From Ferruginibacter sp. (GTDB taxonomy: Bacteria > Bacteroidota > Bacteroidia > Chitinophagales > Chitinophagaceae), in contig JANXTN010000137.1 in NCBI GenBank assembly GCA_025352435.1, forward strand, positions 1 through 12,197: 12,197 nt of DNA. The letters are read 5' to 3'. The position numbers and the translations under genes are program-made. The notes beneath the pieces are model-generated. The model saw only the letters and a list, made by a program, of their open reading frames with translations. It was not told the origin of the DNA and ran no database searches. Shown here in pieces: positions 1 to 7,191 of the stretch (position 1 is the first letter of the stretch; every line of letters starts with the position of its first letter).

Positions 1-184
1 ATTTCCCACCTTTAAACCACTCAATTTTTGGCTCAGTAAAATTCCACTCCAATACATTGTCCCACTTTTTTCTCCAGTAAAAATTATCGGCAACAGCTTC
101 CCAAAATGCTTCGGGATCTTCAACAGATTTTTTATAGTCACTGTGATATTGTTCTAATGATTTTATTTGATAAGGGTACGACAT
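1..184 (-). CDS. acs: Acetyl-CoA synthetase, N-terminal fragment (runs off the window)
   Basis: This is the first 61 codons of a gene reading leftwards from an ATG at 184-182, open to the window edge. Acetyl-CoA synthetase is a cytoplasmic enzyme that converts acetate, CoA and ATP to acetyl-CoA, AMP and pyrophosphate. The translation begins MSYPYQIKSLEQYHSDYKKS and continues with F-W-E-A-V-A-D-N, W-R-K-K-W-D-N-V-L-E-W-N-F and I-E-W-F-K-G-G-K. That order is the N-terminal block of acetyl-CoA synthetases (the ACAS_N region), in which the protein wraps the incoming substrate side before the AMP-binding domain. The AMP-binding domain itself lies outside the window, so the family is recognised from this block only. 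It diverges from the MHS permease at 277 across 92 bp, which suggests a shared promoter region and a shared role in carboxylate use. Propionyl- or another short-chain acyl-CoA synthetase is the main alternative. Confidence 0.85.
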   Translation of the reverse strand, partial: MSYPYQIKSLEQYHSDYKKSVEDPEAFWEAVADNFYWRKKWDNVLEWNFTEPKIEWFKGGK

Positions 185-276
185 GTATTTATTTTATGTA
201 AAATATATTCGCTATAAATTAATACATTTATAACAGTTGTATTAAAGTAAGCGTGATACAAAATTAAACATTAGTA
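185..276. promoter_or_regulatory. Divergent acs / MHS permease intergenic region
   Basis: These 92 AT-rich bases separate two divergent genes and should hold both promoters. On the minus strand TAATTTTG (266-259) matches the Bacteroidota -7 consensus TAnnTTTG exactly and would give acs a leader of roughly 70 nt, but no well-spaced -33 TTTG is visible. On the plus strand TACATTTA (223-230) matches all but the last base and lies about 47 nt before the permease start. Both are visual matches to a short motif, so confidence in either individual site is low. Confidence 0.35.
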
Positions 277-1821
277 ATGGCAGAAGTTTCTACAAAAGGA
301 ATTGGAAAGGTTATTTTTTCTTCCTCTCTCGGTACATTAATTGAGTGGTACGATTTCTATATTTTCGGCATGCTTGCTAAGACCATTTCCGCACAGTTTT
401 TTCCTGAAGGAAATGACACAGCTGCATTATTAAGTACCCTTGCCATTTTTGCCGCTGGTTTTTTGGTAAGACCTTTTGGGGCTTTATTTTTTGGCAGATT
501 AGGAGATATGATTGGCAGGAAGTATACCTTTTTATTGACTTTGGTTTTAATGGGTGGCTCCACATTTTTGATTGGGCTTGTGCCGGGTTATAAAAGTATT
601 GGTATAGCAGCGCCGTTACTGGTTTTATTCCTAAGGTTAGTGCAAGGACTTGCACTTGGTGGGGAATACGGAGGCGCAGCGACGTATGTTGCGGAACATG
701 CACCTGCCGGTCGCCGAGGTTATTTTACAGCATGGATACAAACCACTGCCACATTGGGTTTGTTTGTTGCGCTTGGCGTAATAATGCTGGTGAAAAATAA
801 TATGACCGATGCATCTTTTAACGCAGAGTGGGGCGGCTGGCGTTATCCTTTTTGGATTTCCATTTTACTTGTGGGCGTGTCTATTTACATTCGTTTGCGC
901 ATGAATGAATCACCTGTTTTTGCCAAATTAAAAGCTGAGAAAAAAATCTCCTCAAATCCACTAAAAGAAAGTTTTGGCAAAAAGGAAAATTTTAAAATGG
1001 TATTGCTTGCATTGTTTGGTGCGGTAATGGGGCAAGGAGTTATTTGGTATACCGGACAGTTTTATGCACAAAGCTTTTTAGAGAATACAGTGAGGATTGA
1101 ATTTGTGCAAAACCGGGAAATATTGCTGTGGGCAATTGGTTTGGCTACACCCTTCTTTTTGGTATTTGGTGCATTGAGTGATAAGATCGGTAGAAAATGG
1201 ATTATGCTAACAGGTATGTTGCTTGGTGTAATTTTTTACAGACCAATATTTGGAGAACTTTTGAGGAGCGCAGACGTTTCAGAAATTTCAACTGAAAAAA
1301 ATCCTGTGAAACTTAGTTTAAGGATCTCATTAAATAACAATGATTCCGTCATAACAAGTACAACTCAACATTATTCTACTAAGGGTCTATATTATTTTAC
1401 TGAGAAAAATGATACAATCTTTTCAGATCAAAATAAGGTTTCTAAGCAATCGAAAATTAAAATTCTAGACAAAAGGTTAGAGAACCCACTCAAAATAAAA
1501 TTCATTTTCCTCATTTGGATTATGATCATTTTTGTAACAATGGTCTACGGTCCGGTTGCAGCATTTTTGGTAGAATTATTTCCAACTAAAATAAGATACA
1601 CAAGCATGAGTTTGCCTTATCATATAGGCAATGGTGTGTTTGGTGGGTTAGTACCTTTTATAGCCACGCTTTTATCTGCAACATTTACCATCGATCCTTT
1701 GGTAGGGCTTTGGTATCCAATTGGTGTAGCAGCATTGTGTTTTGTAATTGGTGCCTTGTATTTAAGTAACAAAGCCCCCTCTATCTCCCCCGAAGGGGGA
1801 GGAGATCTCGAAGATGATTGA
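277..1821 (+). CDS. MFS transporter of the metabolite:H+ symporter (MHS) family
   Basis: A 514-residue inner-membrane permease that probably imports a carboxylate or similar small metabolite with protons. Seen: the MHS-like opening E-W-Y-D-F-Y-I-F-G (23-31), the MFS loop 2-3 motif GRLGDMIGRK (73-82), the helix 4 block R-L-V-Q-G-L-A-L-G-G-E-Y-G-G (120-133), a second-half loop motif S-D-K-I-G-R-K (301-307), and a C-terminal half with F-P-T-K-I-R-Y-T-S-M-S-L-P-Y-H-I-G-N-G (435-453). An approximately 80-residue hydrophilic insert (about 326-406) sits between helices of the second half; I recall such inserts in Bacteroidota homologues. The last about 16 residues (P-S-I-S-P-E-G-G-G-D-L-E-D-D) are encoded by a GC-rich REP-like palindrome at 1771-1809, so the native C-terminus was probably altered. 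Divergent acs and the following small membrane protein suggest acetate or another short carboxylate as substrate; this is inference. Confidence 0.88.
   Translation: MAEVSTKGIGKVIFSSSLGTLIEWYDFYIFGMLAKTISAQFFPEGNDTAALLSTLAIFAAGFLVRPFGALFFGRLGDMIGRKYTFLLTLVLMGGSTFLIGLVPGYKSIGIAAPLLVLFLRLVQGLALGGEYGGAATYVAEHAPAGRRGYFTAWIQTTATLGLFVALGVIMLVKNNMTDASFNAEWGGWRYPFWISILLVGVSIYIRLRMNESPVFAKLKAEKKISSNPLKESFGKKENFKMVLLALFGAVMGQGVIWYTGQFYAQSFLENTVRIEFVQNREILLWAIGLATPFFLVFGALSDKIGRKWIMLTGMLLGVIFYRPIFGELLRSADVSEISTEKNPVKLSLRISLNNNDSVITSTTQHYSTKGLYYFTEKNDTIFSDQNKVSKQSKIKILDKRLENPLKIKFIFLIWIMIIFVTMVYGPVAAFLVELFPTKIRYTSMSLPYHIGNGVFGGLVPFIATLLSATFTIDPLVGLWYPIGVAALCFVIGALYLSNKAPSISPEGGGDLEDD
1771..1809. repeat. 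REP-like GC-rich palindrome inside the permease 3' end
   Basis: CTCCCCC (1785-1791) and GGGGGAG (1795-1801) form a perfect 7-bp stem around a GAA loop, with AAGCCCCCT upstream and the self-complementary GAGATCTC (1802-1809) behind. In an AT-rich region this is strikingly GC-rich. A closely related palindrome lies at 1932-1948. This one is read through by the permease frame and encodes its C-terminal tail. Confidence 0.6.
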
Positions 1822-1845
1822 GAAGATGTTAGAAAACTAGTAATA
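1819..1845 (+). repeat. Heptad-periodic spacer beginning at the permease stop codon
   Basis: Starting with the TGA stop, the bases fall into 7-nt units resembling TGAGAAG, ATGTTAG and AAAACTA. It is short and degenerate, so it is recognised mainly by similarity to the longer arrays after atpB and atpF. Confidence 0.3.
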
Positions 1846-1891
1846 ATATTTGTGAATATTCGTGTCATTAGTAGCAATAAAAGTATAAAAC

Positions 1892-2176
1892 ATGATCAAA
1901 GAAAATATCGCCTTTTCACAGAGTTCTAAGGCCTCCCCTTTGGGGAGGTTTGGAAGGGCTGTTAAAAAATTAATGGGTTTTGTCTGGATGATCATTGCAC
2001 CGGTAATCATTTTCTTTCTAATATCCGGTGCCATAAATAATATTGGACATGGAACCAAGGATATTAATAAGCCCATTCCCTGGATAATTATCATTTCTAT
2101 ATTTACTCCCATCGCCGGAGGACTAATGATCTTTGGTTGGTATGCCATTAAAGGAGAATATGAAAAGAAGATATAA
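1892..2176 (+). CDS. Small two-helix membrane protein, probable partner of the MHS permease
   Basis: A 94-residue frame with two predicted membrane helices: about residues 29-48 (from G-F-V-W-M-I-I-A-P-V) and 63-85 (I-I-I-S-I-F-T-P-I-A-G-G-L-M-I-F-G-W), ending Y-A-I-K-G-E-Y-E-K-K-I. I recall similar short proteins ending in Y-Y-A-I-K-G-E-Y next to MFS genes in Bacteroidota, but cannot assign a named function. The gene follows the permease by 70 bp on the same strand. The first about 24 residues are encoded partly by a REP-like palindrome (1932-1948), so the ATG at 1892 may be a secondary start. The ATG at 1973 gives a 67-residue protein starting at the first helix. The conserved core most likely begins near V-K-K-L-M-G. 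By analogy with small subunits of SSS-type acetate symporters, it could be an accessory subunit of the permease; this is inference. Confidence 0.6.
   Translation: MIKENIAFSQSSKASPLGRFGRAVKKLMGFVWMIIAPVIIFFLISGAINNIGHGTKDINKPIPWIIIISIFTPIAGGLMIFGWYAIKGEYEKKI
1931..1960. repeat. REP-like GC-rich palindrome at the start of the small membrane protein
   Basis: CCTCCCC (1932-1938) and GGGGAGG (1942-1948) are perfectly complementary around a TTT loop and are followed by TTTGGAAGGGCT. The composition and layout match the palindrome at 1771-1809. The two copies bracket the spacer between the permease and the small membrane protein. Confidence 0.6.
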
Positions 2177-2194
2177 GATGTTAGACACAAGACA
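2174..2194 (+). repeat. Heptad-periodic spacer beginning at a TAA stop
   Basis: From the TAA stop of the small membrane protein the sequence reads TAAGATG, TTAGACA, CAAGACA: three 7-nt units with A-G-A in a constant position. It is similar to the arrays following atpB and atpF. Confidence 0.4.
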
Positions 2195-2220
2195 ACACTC
2201 TGCGAAATCTCCTTATACTC

Positions 2221-2251
2221 TTTTCTCTGCGGTGAATACCTTGTAACTTTG
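2221..2251 (+). promoter_or_regulatory. Bacteroidota-type promoter of the ABC exporter
   Basis: TAACTTTG at 2244-2251 matches the -7 consensus TAnnTTTG exactly and ends only 5 bases before the ATG at 2257. A weak -33 candidate (TTTTC, 2221-2225) lies about 18 bases upstream. If used, the transcript would be leaderless or nearly so. The tight placement supports 2257 as the true start. Confidence 0.45.
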
Positions 2252-2256
2252 CAGCG

Positions 2257-4053
2257 ATGTCAGAACCGAAAAAAAAACTCAATGTATCCGTACTCAAAAG
2301 AGTATTTTCTTTTGCTGCACCCTACAAAAAGAAATTTTATCTCTCTATATTCTTATCAATATTTTTAGCGATTATAGCGCCAGTGCGCCCCTTGCTGATT
2401 CAACTTACGATTAACAGCGGTATAAAAAACAGCACTATTGGTCATTTTATAAATGGGCCCGGCGGGTTTATTATTGAGATTACAATAATTCAAATTGCAC
2501 TTTTATTAATAGAAACCACCTGTCGGTTTTTCTTCACATTTACTACCGCATCGCTTGGGCAAAGCGTAGTAAAAGATCTGCGCATTACTACCTATAACAA
2601 AATTGTACATCTTAATCTTTCGCAGTTTGACAAAACGCCTATTGGCACACTCACCACCAGAACAATAAATGACATAGAATCTGTAAACGATATATTCAGT
2701 GATGGGCTCATTCCCATCATTGCAGATATGCTTTCTATTATATCAGTACTGACTTATATGTTCATAACAGACTGGAGTCTTACGTTGATTTGTCTGGCAC
2801 CTTTTCCGGTACTCATTATCGCCACATATTATTTTAAAGAAAGCGTAAACAAGTCTTTTATAAAAGTCCGCAATGCAGTAGCAGCGCTCAATTCATTTGT
2901 ACAGGAGCATATTACAGGTATGGGAATTGTGCAGGCATTCGCTGCAGAAAAAAGAGAACAAGAAAAATTTAATGACATCAATAAAGAACATCGAAATGCG
3001 AACATCCGTTCCATTTTTGCATACTCTGTTTTCTTTCCGGTTGTGGAGCTCGTTTCAGCATTGTCTATAGGGTTACTCGTTTGGTGGGCAGGTATGCAGG
3101 CAGGTGTTTCCACTGAAAAAGCAGCGCAGGTAGGCGGCATCATTACATCTTTTATTTTGTGTTTAAATTTATTGTTTCGCCCGCTGCGGGTGATTGCAGA
3201 TAAGTTTAATGTTTTGCAAATGGGTGTGATTGCCAGCGAACGTGTTTTTAAAATTTTGGATAACGAAGATGTGTCTGACAGATCTGGAAAATATATTCCA
3301 GCAAGCATTAAAGGCAATGTAAATTTTGATCATGTGTGGTTTTCCTACATAGAAGATCGTTATGTTTTAAAAGATATAAATTTTACGATAAAAGCCGGTG
3401 AAACCCTTGCCATTGTTGGTCATACGGGTAGTGGTAAAACTTCCATCATCAGTTTAATAAATAGGTTATACCACATACAAAAAGGAAGTATTAAAATTGA
3501 TAATACCAACATTGAAGAATACGATTTAGATTTTTTGCGCAGCAAAATTGGTATCGTTTTGCAGGATGTATTTTTATTCAGTGGCAGTGTGTTGGATAAT
3601 GTTACGCTACGCAACGGCGATATAAAAAGAGAAGAAGTTATACAGGCTGCAAAGCTGATTGGTCTGCACGAATTTATAGAAAGATTACCGGGCGGCTATG
3701 ATTACAATGTGATGGAACGTGGCGCCACACTGTCTTTGGGGCAGCGGCAATTGCTTTCCTTTGTACGTGCATTGCTGTACAATCCCGCCATACTTATTTT
3801 AGATGAAGCCACTTCTTCTGTAGATTCGGAAAGCGAAGCACTCATACAGCATGCCATTGATAAACTCATTGCGGGCCGTACTTCCATTGTTATTGCGCAT
3901 AGGTTGAGCACCATTCGCAAGGCTGATAAAATTTTAGTTTTAGATGCCGGTGTTGTAAAAGAAATGGGAAGCCATGCAGAGCTTATGGCAAAGCAGGGGC
4001 ACTATTACCAACTGCATAAAATGCAGTTTGAAAAACAGGTGGAAGCGGTTTAG
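2257..4053 (+). CDS. ABC exporter half-transporter (fused membrane and ATPase domains, MsbA/MdlB-like)
   Basis: A 598-residue inner-membrane ABC transporter with the membrane domain first (about residues 20-320, six helices) and the ATPase domain after about 350. Seen: Walker A GHTGSGKTS (388-396), Q-loop Q436 in V-L-Q-D-V-F, signature LSLGQ (492-496), Walker B I-L-I-L-D-E (512-517), D-loop S-S-V-D (520-523) and H-loop His548 in A-H-R-L-S. These residues are intact, so the ATPase should be active. The signature departs from the usual LSGGQ at its third position; many exporters of this type tolerate changes there. The protein must pair with itself or with another half-transporter, but no partner gene is adjacent. 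Lipid, lipid A precursor or drug export are possible and the substrate cannot be told from sequence. It has its own close promoter and is followed by a structured repeat that probably ends transcription. Confidence 0.88.
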   Translation: MSEPKKKLNVSVLKRVFSFAAPYKKKFYLSIFLSIFLAIIAPVRPLLIQLTINSGIKNSTIGHFINGPGGFIIEITIIQIALLLIETTCRFFFTFTTASLGQSVVKDLRITTYNKIVHLNLSQFDKTPIGTLTTRTINDIESVNDIFSDGLIPIIADMLSIISVLTYMFITDWSLTLICLAPFPVLIIATYYFKESVNKSFIKVRNAVAALNSFVQEHITGMGIVQAFAAEKREQEKFNDINKEHRNANIRSIFAYSVFFPVVELVSALSIGLLVWWAGMQAGVSTEKAAQVGGIITSFILCLNLLFRPLRVIADKFNVLQMGVIASERVFKILDNEDVSDRSGKYIPASIKGNVNFDHVWFSYIEDRYVLKDINFTIKAGETLAIVGHTGSGKTSIISLINRLYHIQKGSIKIDNTNIEEYDLDFLRSKIGIVLQDVFLFSGSVLDNVTLRNGDIKREEVIQAAKLIGLHEFIERLPGGYDYNVMERGATLSLGQRQLLSFVRALLYNPAILILDEATSSVDSESEALIQHAIDKLIAGRTSIVIAHRLSTIRKADKILVLDAGVVKEMGSHAELMAKQGHYYQLHKMQFEKQVEAV

Positions 4054-4065
4054 TTAGAAAATTAC

Positions 4066-4183
4066 TTGGGCGTTCATCATAAACTTTACATCAACTTCTG
4101 TCCGGGCTATTCGTTACAATCTTTTTATTCGCTGAAGCGATATAAAAAGGATTTTCACTGCTATCCCGTCGCTCTATAGCAGT
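4066..4183. repeat. Structured intergenic repeat with two hairpins, possible bidirectional terminator
   Basis: The spacer between the convergent ABC exporter and broken MFS gene holds two hairpins. The first pairs AATCTTTTTATTCGCT (4118-4133) with AGCGATATAAAAAGGATT (4136-4153) with small bulges. The second pairs ACTGCTAT (4157-4164) with ATAGCAGT (4176-4183) and is followed by an A/T-rich run. The order GGGCG, then CGGGCTATTCG, then the hairpin, then GGATTTTCACTGCTATCCC resembles a dispersed non-coding repeat that I recall from Bacteroidota genomes. That recollection needs a genome search. No protein-coding potential is seen. Confidence 0.5.
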
Positions 4184-4193
4184 AAATCTTTTC

Positions 4194-4964
4194 TCAACTT
4201 TTATTATGCAATCTCTCTCTCGGAGGAACTTTTTCTTTCACAAAAAAAGTAATGTAAACAACTACTGCAAAAGCCATCACAGCAGATAATAGAAAAGTTG
4301 TTTTACTGCCATACGCAAACCAAATAATGCCTGCAAGGCTGCTTGCAAGCATGGTACAAATACTTTGAAAAGCCGAATAAGTTCCTATAGCCGTAGCAGT
4401 ATTTTCTTTAGCAGAAATATTGCTGATCCATGCTTTGGAAATACCTTCTGTTGCGGCAGCATACAAGCCATATAAAAAAAATAAGGTGTAAAAATGTATA
4501 GGTAATCGGGCGTATGCCATGCCTGCATAAACTGTTGCAAAAACAAATAGTCCCGTAATAAATATCTTCTTCAATCCCAATTTATCAGCCAATATCCCAA
4601 GTGGAAATGCAAAGATTGCATACACCAAATTGTAAAAAATATAAATGGTAATAATATTCGTGTCATTAAGCCCTGCCTGCTTCGCCTGCAACAATAAAAA
4701 TATATCAGAGCTGTTAAACAATGTAAAAATCAGTAACCCCGCAACTAGCTTTCTATATAAAGAGGGGCTTTGTTTCCAATAACCTAAAAATGAAAAGAAG
4801 GAGACTTTTTGTTTTGCAGATATAGCAATTACCTTTTTATCTTTTAATAACAACGAACATACAACCGCAATAACGCCGGGTAGAAATGCGATAAAAAATA
4901 GTGTCTTATAACCCTCCGGGTGTAACTGTAAATATATTAAGGCAAACAATGGTCCCAACACCGC
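4194..4964 (-). pseudogene. MFS transporter, C-terminal part, frameshifted from its N-terminal part
   Basis: This frame supplies the last about 256 residues of an MFS transporter, starting in A-V-L-G-P-L-F-A-L-I-Y and ending at the TGA at 4196-4194. The open frame continues upstream to 5078, but its residues before A-V-L-G-P look like out-of-frame translation of the N-terminal half. From 4964 on it has regular membrane helices, the pattern P-E-G-Y-K-T-L-F-F-I-A-F-L-P-G and a second MFS loop motif near L-A-D-K-L-G-L-K-K. Joined to the 141 in-frame residues of the N-terminal piece it gives about 397 residues, the size expected for a complete transporter. The break is a single frame change at about 4965, so the gene is recently inactivated, a sequencing error, or less likely a programmed frameshift. 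Substrate unknown. Confidence 0.75.
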
Positions 4965-5388
4965 ACGTATCCATCGATCTGTGAAAGCCAAAAACTTTCC
5001 CTTTTGTTGCCGGGGTAGATTCATCAGACAACACTGCATCTCTTGCACCTGTTCGTAATCCTTTACCCACTCTATCAAAAGTTCTCACAAAAAATACCCA
5101 CAGCGGTGCCACAAAAAATGCCATCATGGGTTTGGATAATGCACTAAGTGCATAACCCCATTGCACAAAGGGCATGCGACGACCGGTGCTGTCTGATAAT
5201 TTTCCAAAATAGCCTTTGCTCAATCCTGCAGTTGCTTCTGCAACGCCTTCCAATATTCCGATAAGCACAATAGAAAAGCCAATACTTTTTAAGTACAATG
5301 GCATTATTGGATACAACATTTCACTTGCAGTATCTGTAAAAAGGCTCACCAATGACAGAATCCAAACAGCACGGGTTATTACTTTCAT
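4906..5388 (-). pseudogene. MFS transporter, N-terminal part, frameshifted
   Basis: The N-terminal half of the same transporter. From ATG 5388-5386 it reads M-K-V-I-T-R-A-V-W-I-L-S-L-V-S-L-F-T-D-T-A-S-E-M, with a membrane-domain start, the loop motif G-K-L-S-D-S-T-G-R-R and the block V-G-K-G-L-R-T-G-A-R-D-A. It stays in frame to F-G-F-H-R-S-M-D-T (codon ACG at 4968-4966), then drifts into nonsense and stops at 4906. The other frame resumes at A-V-L-G-P. I recall relatives having two residues between M-D-T and A-V-L-G-P, where one base (T, complement of A4965) stands here; that fits a 5-base deletion or a 1-base slip. The frame can be opened back to a TTG at 5451, but that TTG coincides with a predicted -33 promoter element, so ATG 5388 is preferred. 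If the frameshift is an error, the intact gene is 4194-5388. Confidence 0.75.
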
Positions 5389-5421
5389 CATTAAAAATAT
5401 TCCAAAAATCTTTGAAATGGA

Positions 5422-5451
5422 ATAAAGTACCTTACTAGGTGTTGTAATCAA
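5422..5451 (-). promoter_or_regulatory. Predicted promoter of the broken MFS gene
   Basis: On the minus strand TTG (5451-5449) is followed after 19 bases by TACTTTAT (5429-5422), which matches the Bacteroidota -33/-7 layout with one mismatch in the -7 box. The expected leader to ATG 5388 is about 25-30 nt. Confidence 0.35.
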
Positions 5452-5487
5452 TCTTTTGTTGCTTTCTTTCTATAGTAATTTTATAAT

Positions 5488-5526
5488 GAAAAGCCCCGGA
5501 TTTCACTCAGGGCTCGGCTGTTTTTT
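5488..5526. terminator. Terminator-like hairpin between divergent MFS and atpB
   Basis: AGCCC (5492-5496) pairs with GGGCT (5510-5514). On the plus strand a run of six T (5521-5526) follows after a short gap. On the minus strand the hairpin is followed directly by TTTTC. It lies between divergent promoters where no gene ends, so it may insulate the two transcription units or act as an attenuator; the short stem keeps confidence low. Confidence 0.35.
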
Positions 5527-5536
5527 GGCTGTAAAA

Positions 5537-5568
5537 TTTCTATTTTAGCCTTTCTGCCCTTATCTTTG
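5537..5568 (+). promoter_or_regulatory. Promoter of the atpBEFH operon
   Basis: TATCTTTG (5561-5568) is an exact match to TAnnTTTG. TTTC (5537-5540), 20 bases upstream, is a one-mismatch -33 candidate. Transcription would begin near 5574, about 9 nt before ATG 5583. Confidence 0.45.
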
Positions 5569-5582
5569 CGGCAAAATTGAGG

Positions 5583-6683
5583 ATGTATATGGTAACAAAG
5601 CGCATCAAATCGTTATTGGTATTGGCTTTCAGCCTGTTTTTACTGAGTTTTTCAAATATTGCTTTTGCACAGGAAACTGCGCATGAAGGCGCTACTGAAC
5701 ACAAGGAAGAAAAGCTTGATCCGGCCAAAATAATAATGGATCATATCAAGGATGCGCACGAGTTCCATTTTTTTACCGCAGGTAATTTTCATGCTACAAT
5801 TCCATTACCTGTTATACTATATTCTCCTACAAAAGGGGTATCTGTATTTTCTTCATCACATTTTGGCCACGAAGGAGAAGAGGCTTACAACGGTTACAAA
5901 TTAAATGAGACAAAAGAAATAGTATCGGAGGATGGATCTGCGGTGTATGATTTCTCTATTACCAAGAACGTTGTGCAAATGTTTATTGCACTTACGCTCC
6001 TTTTCTTTTTAATGAAAGGAATTGCAAATAAATATAAGAGTGGAATTGGTGTAACATCTGCACCGAAGGGCTGGCAAAATGCTGTGGAGCCTGTTATTAC
6101 ATTTGTAAGAGATGAAGTAGCAAAGCCAAACCTTGGAAAAAAGTGGATTCGTTACATGCCTTATCTGCTAACTATTTTCTTTTTTATATTAATTAATAAT
6201 CTATTTGGATTGTTGCCGGGTTCGGCCAATGTCACCGGCAATACAGCTTTTACTGCTGTACTTGGTATTATTTCCTTGGTGGTAATTTTAATGAGTACAA
6301 ATGGTCACTTTTGGGCTCATATTTTCTGGCCTCCGGGCGTACCAATTTTTGTAAAAATTATTTTAATACCAATTGAATTGCTCGGTGTGTTAGTAATTAA
6401 ACCTGCTGCATTAATTATCCGTTTGTTTGCCAATATGGTAGCGGGGCACATTATTATTTTAAGCTTTATTTCGTTGATATTTATTTTTGGTGCAATGGCA
6501 AAAGGTGCAGGTTGGGGTTTTAGCCCAATCTCTATTCTTTTTACCGTATTTATTTATTTTATAGAATTACTTGTGGCGTTTATACAGGCATTTATTTTTA
6601 CCAATTTAACGGCAGTGTTTATTGGGCAGGCATTTGAGGGCGGGCATGCGGAAGGCGATGGGCATCATGAAGCAATTGTAATT

Positions 6684-6686
<3 letters not shown>
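5583..6686 (+). CDS. atpB: F-type ATP synthase subunit a
   Basis: Subunit a forms the proton half-channels of the membrane sector next to the rotating c-ring. The protein has 367 residues from ATG 5583; the frame also opens at TTG 5577 and ATG 5589. The promoter box ending at 5568 leaves room for either ATG. Seen: a signal peptide ending near F-S-N-I-A-F-A-Q, then a roughly 100-residue extracytoplasmic segment rich in histidine and acidic residues, then several membrane helices. The block I-I-R-L-F-A-N-M-V-A-G-H contains Arg280, which corresponds to the essential arginine (Arg210 in E. coli). The last helices carry F-I-E-L-L-V-A-F-I-Q-A-F-I-F. The N-terminal domain makes it about 100 residues longer than the E. 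coli protein, as I recall for Bacteroidota. It is first in the operon. Confidence 0.95.
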
Positions 6687-7079
<393 letters not shown>

Positions 7080-7101
7080 GCCAACTTTGCACACAAAACT
7101 T

Positions 7102-7150
7102 TACTGCATCTAAAGCAAAGGGCGGCGGATGCAGTATATTTTGATTTTCT
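7102..7150 (+). terminator. Hairpin downstream of atpE, possible attenuator or RNA stabiliser
   Basis: TACTGCATC (7102-7110) pairs perfectly with GATGCAGTA (7128-7136) around a 17-nt loop and is followed by a T-rich stretch. It sits 23 bp after atpE inside the operon. Partial termination or 3'-end protection here would raise atpE mRNA above its neighbours, which suits the multi-copy c subunit. The long loop makes a strong terminator unlikely. Confidence 0.45.
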
Positions 7151-7191
7151 ATTTCTGATTTATAGATTTAAGATTCTAAAAATTAATAATT

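Noticed and set aside
2829..3317. 162-codon open frame on the minus strand inside the ABC exporter
   Set aside because: It lies wholly within a well-supported conserved gene on the other strand and its translation shows no recognisable domain.
5389..5451. TTG at 5451 as start of the minus-strand MFS gene
   Set aside because: The TTG fits a -33 promoter element 19 bases from a TACTTTAT box, and the added residues do not look like the family. ATG 5388 precedes a normal first helix.
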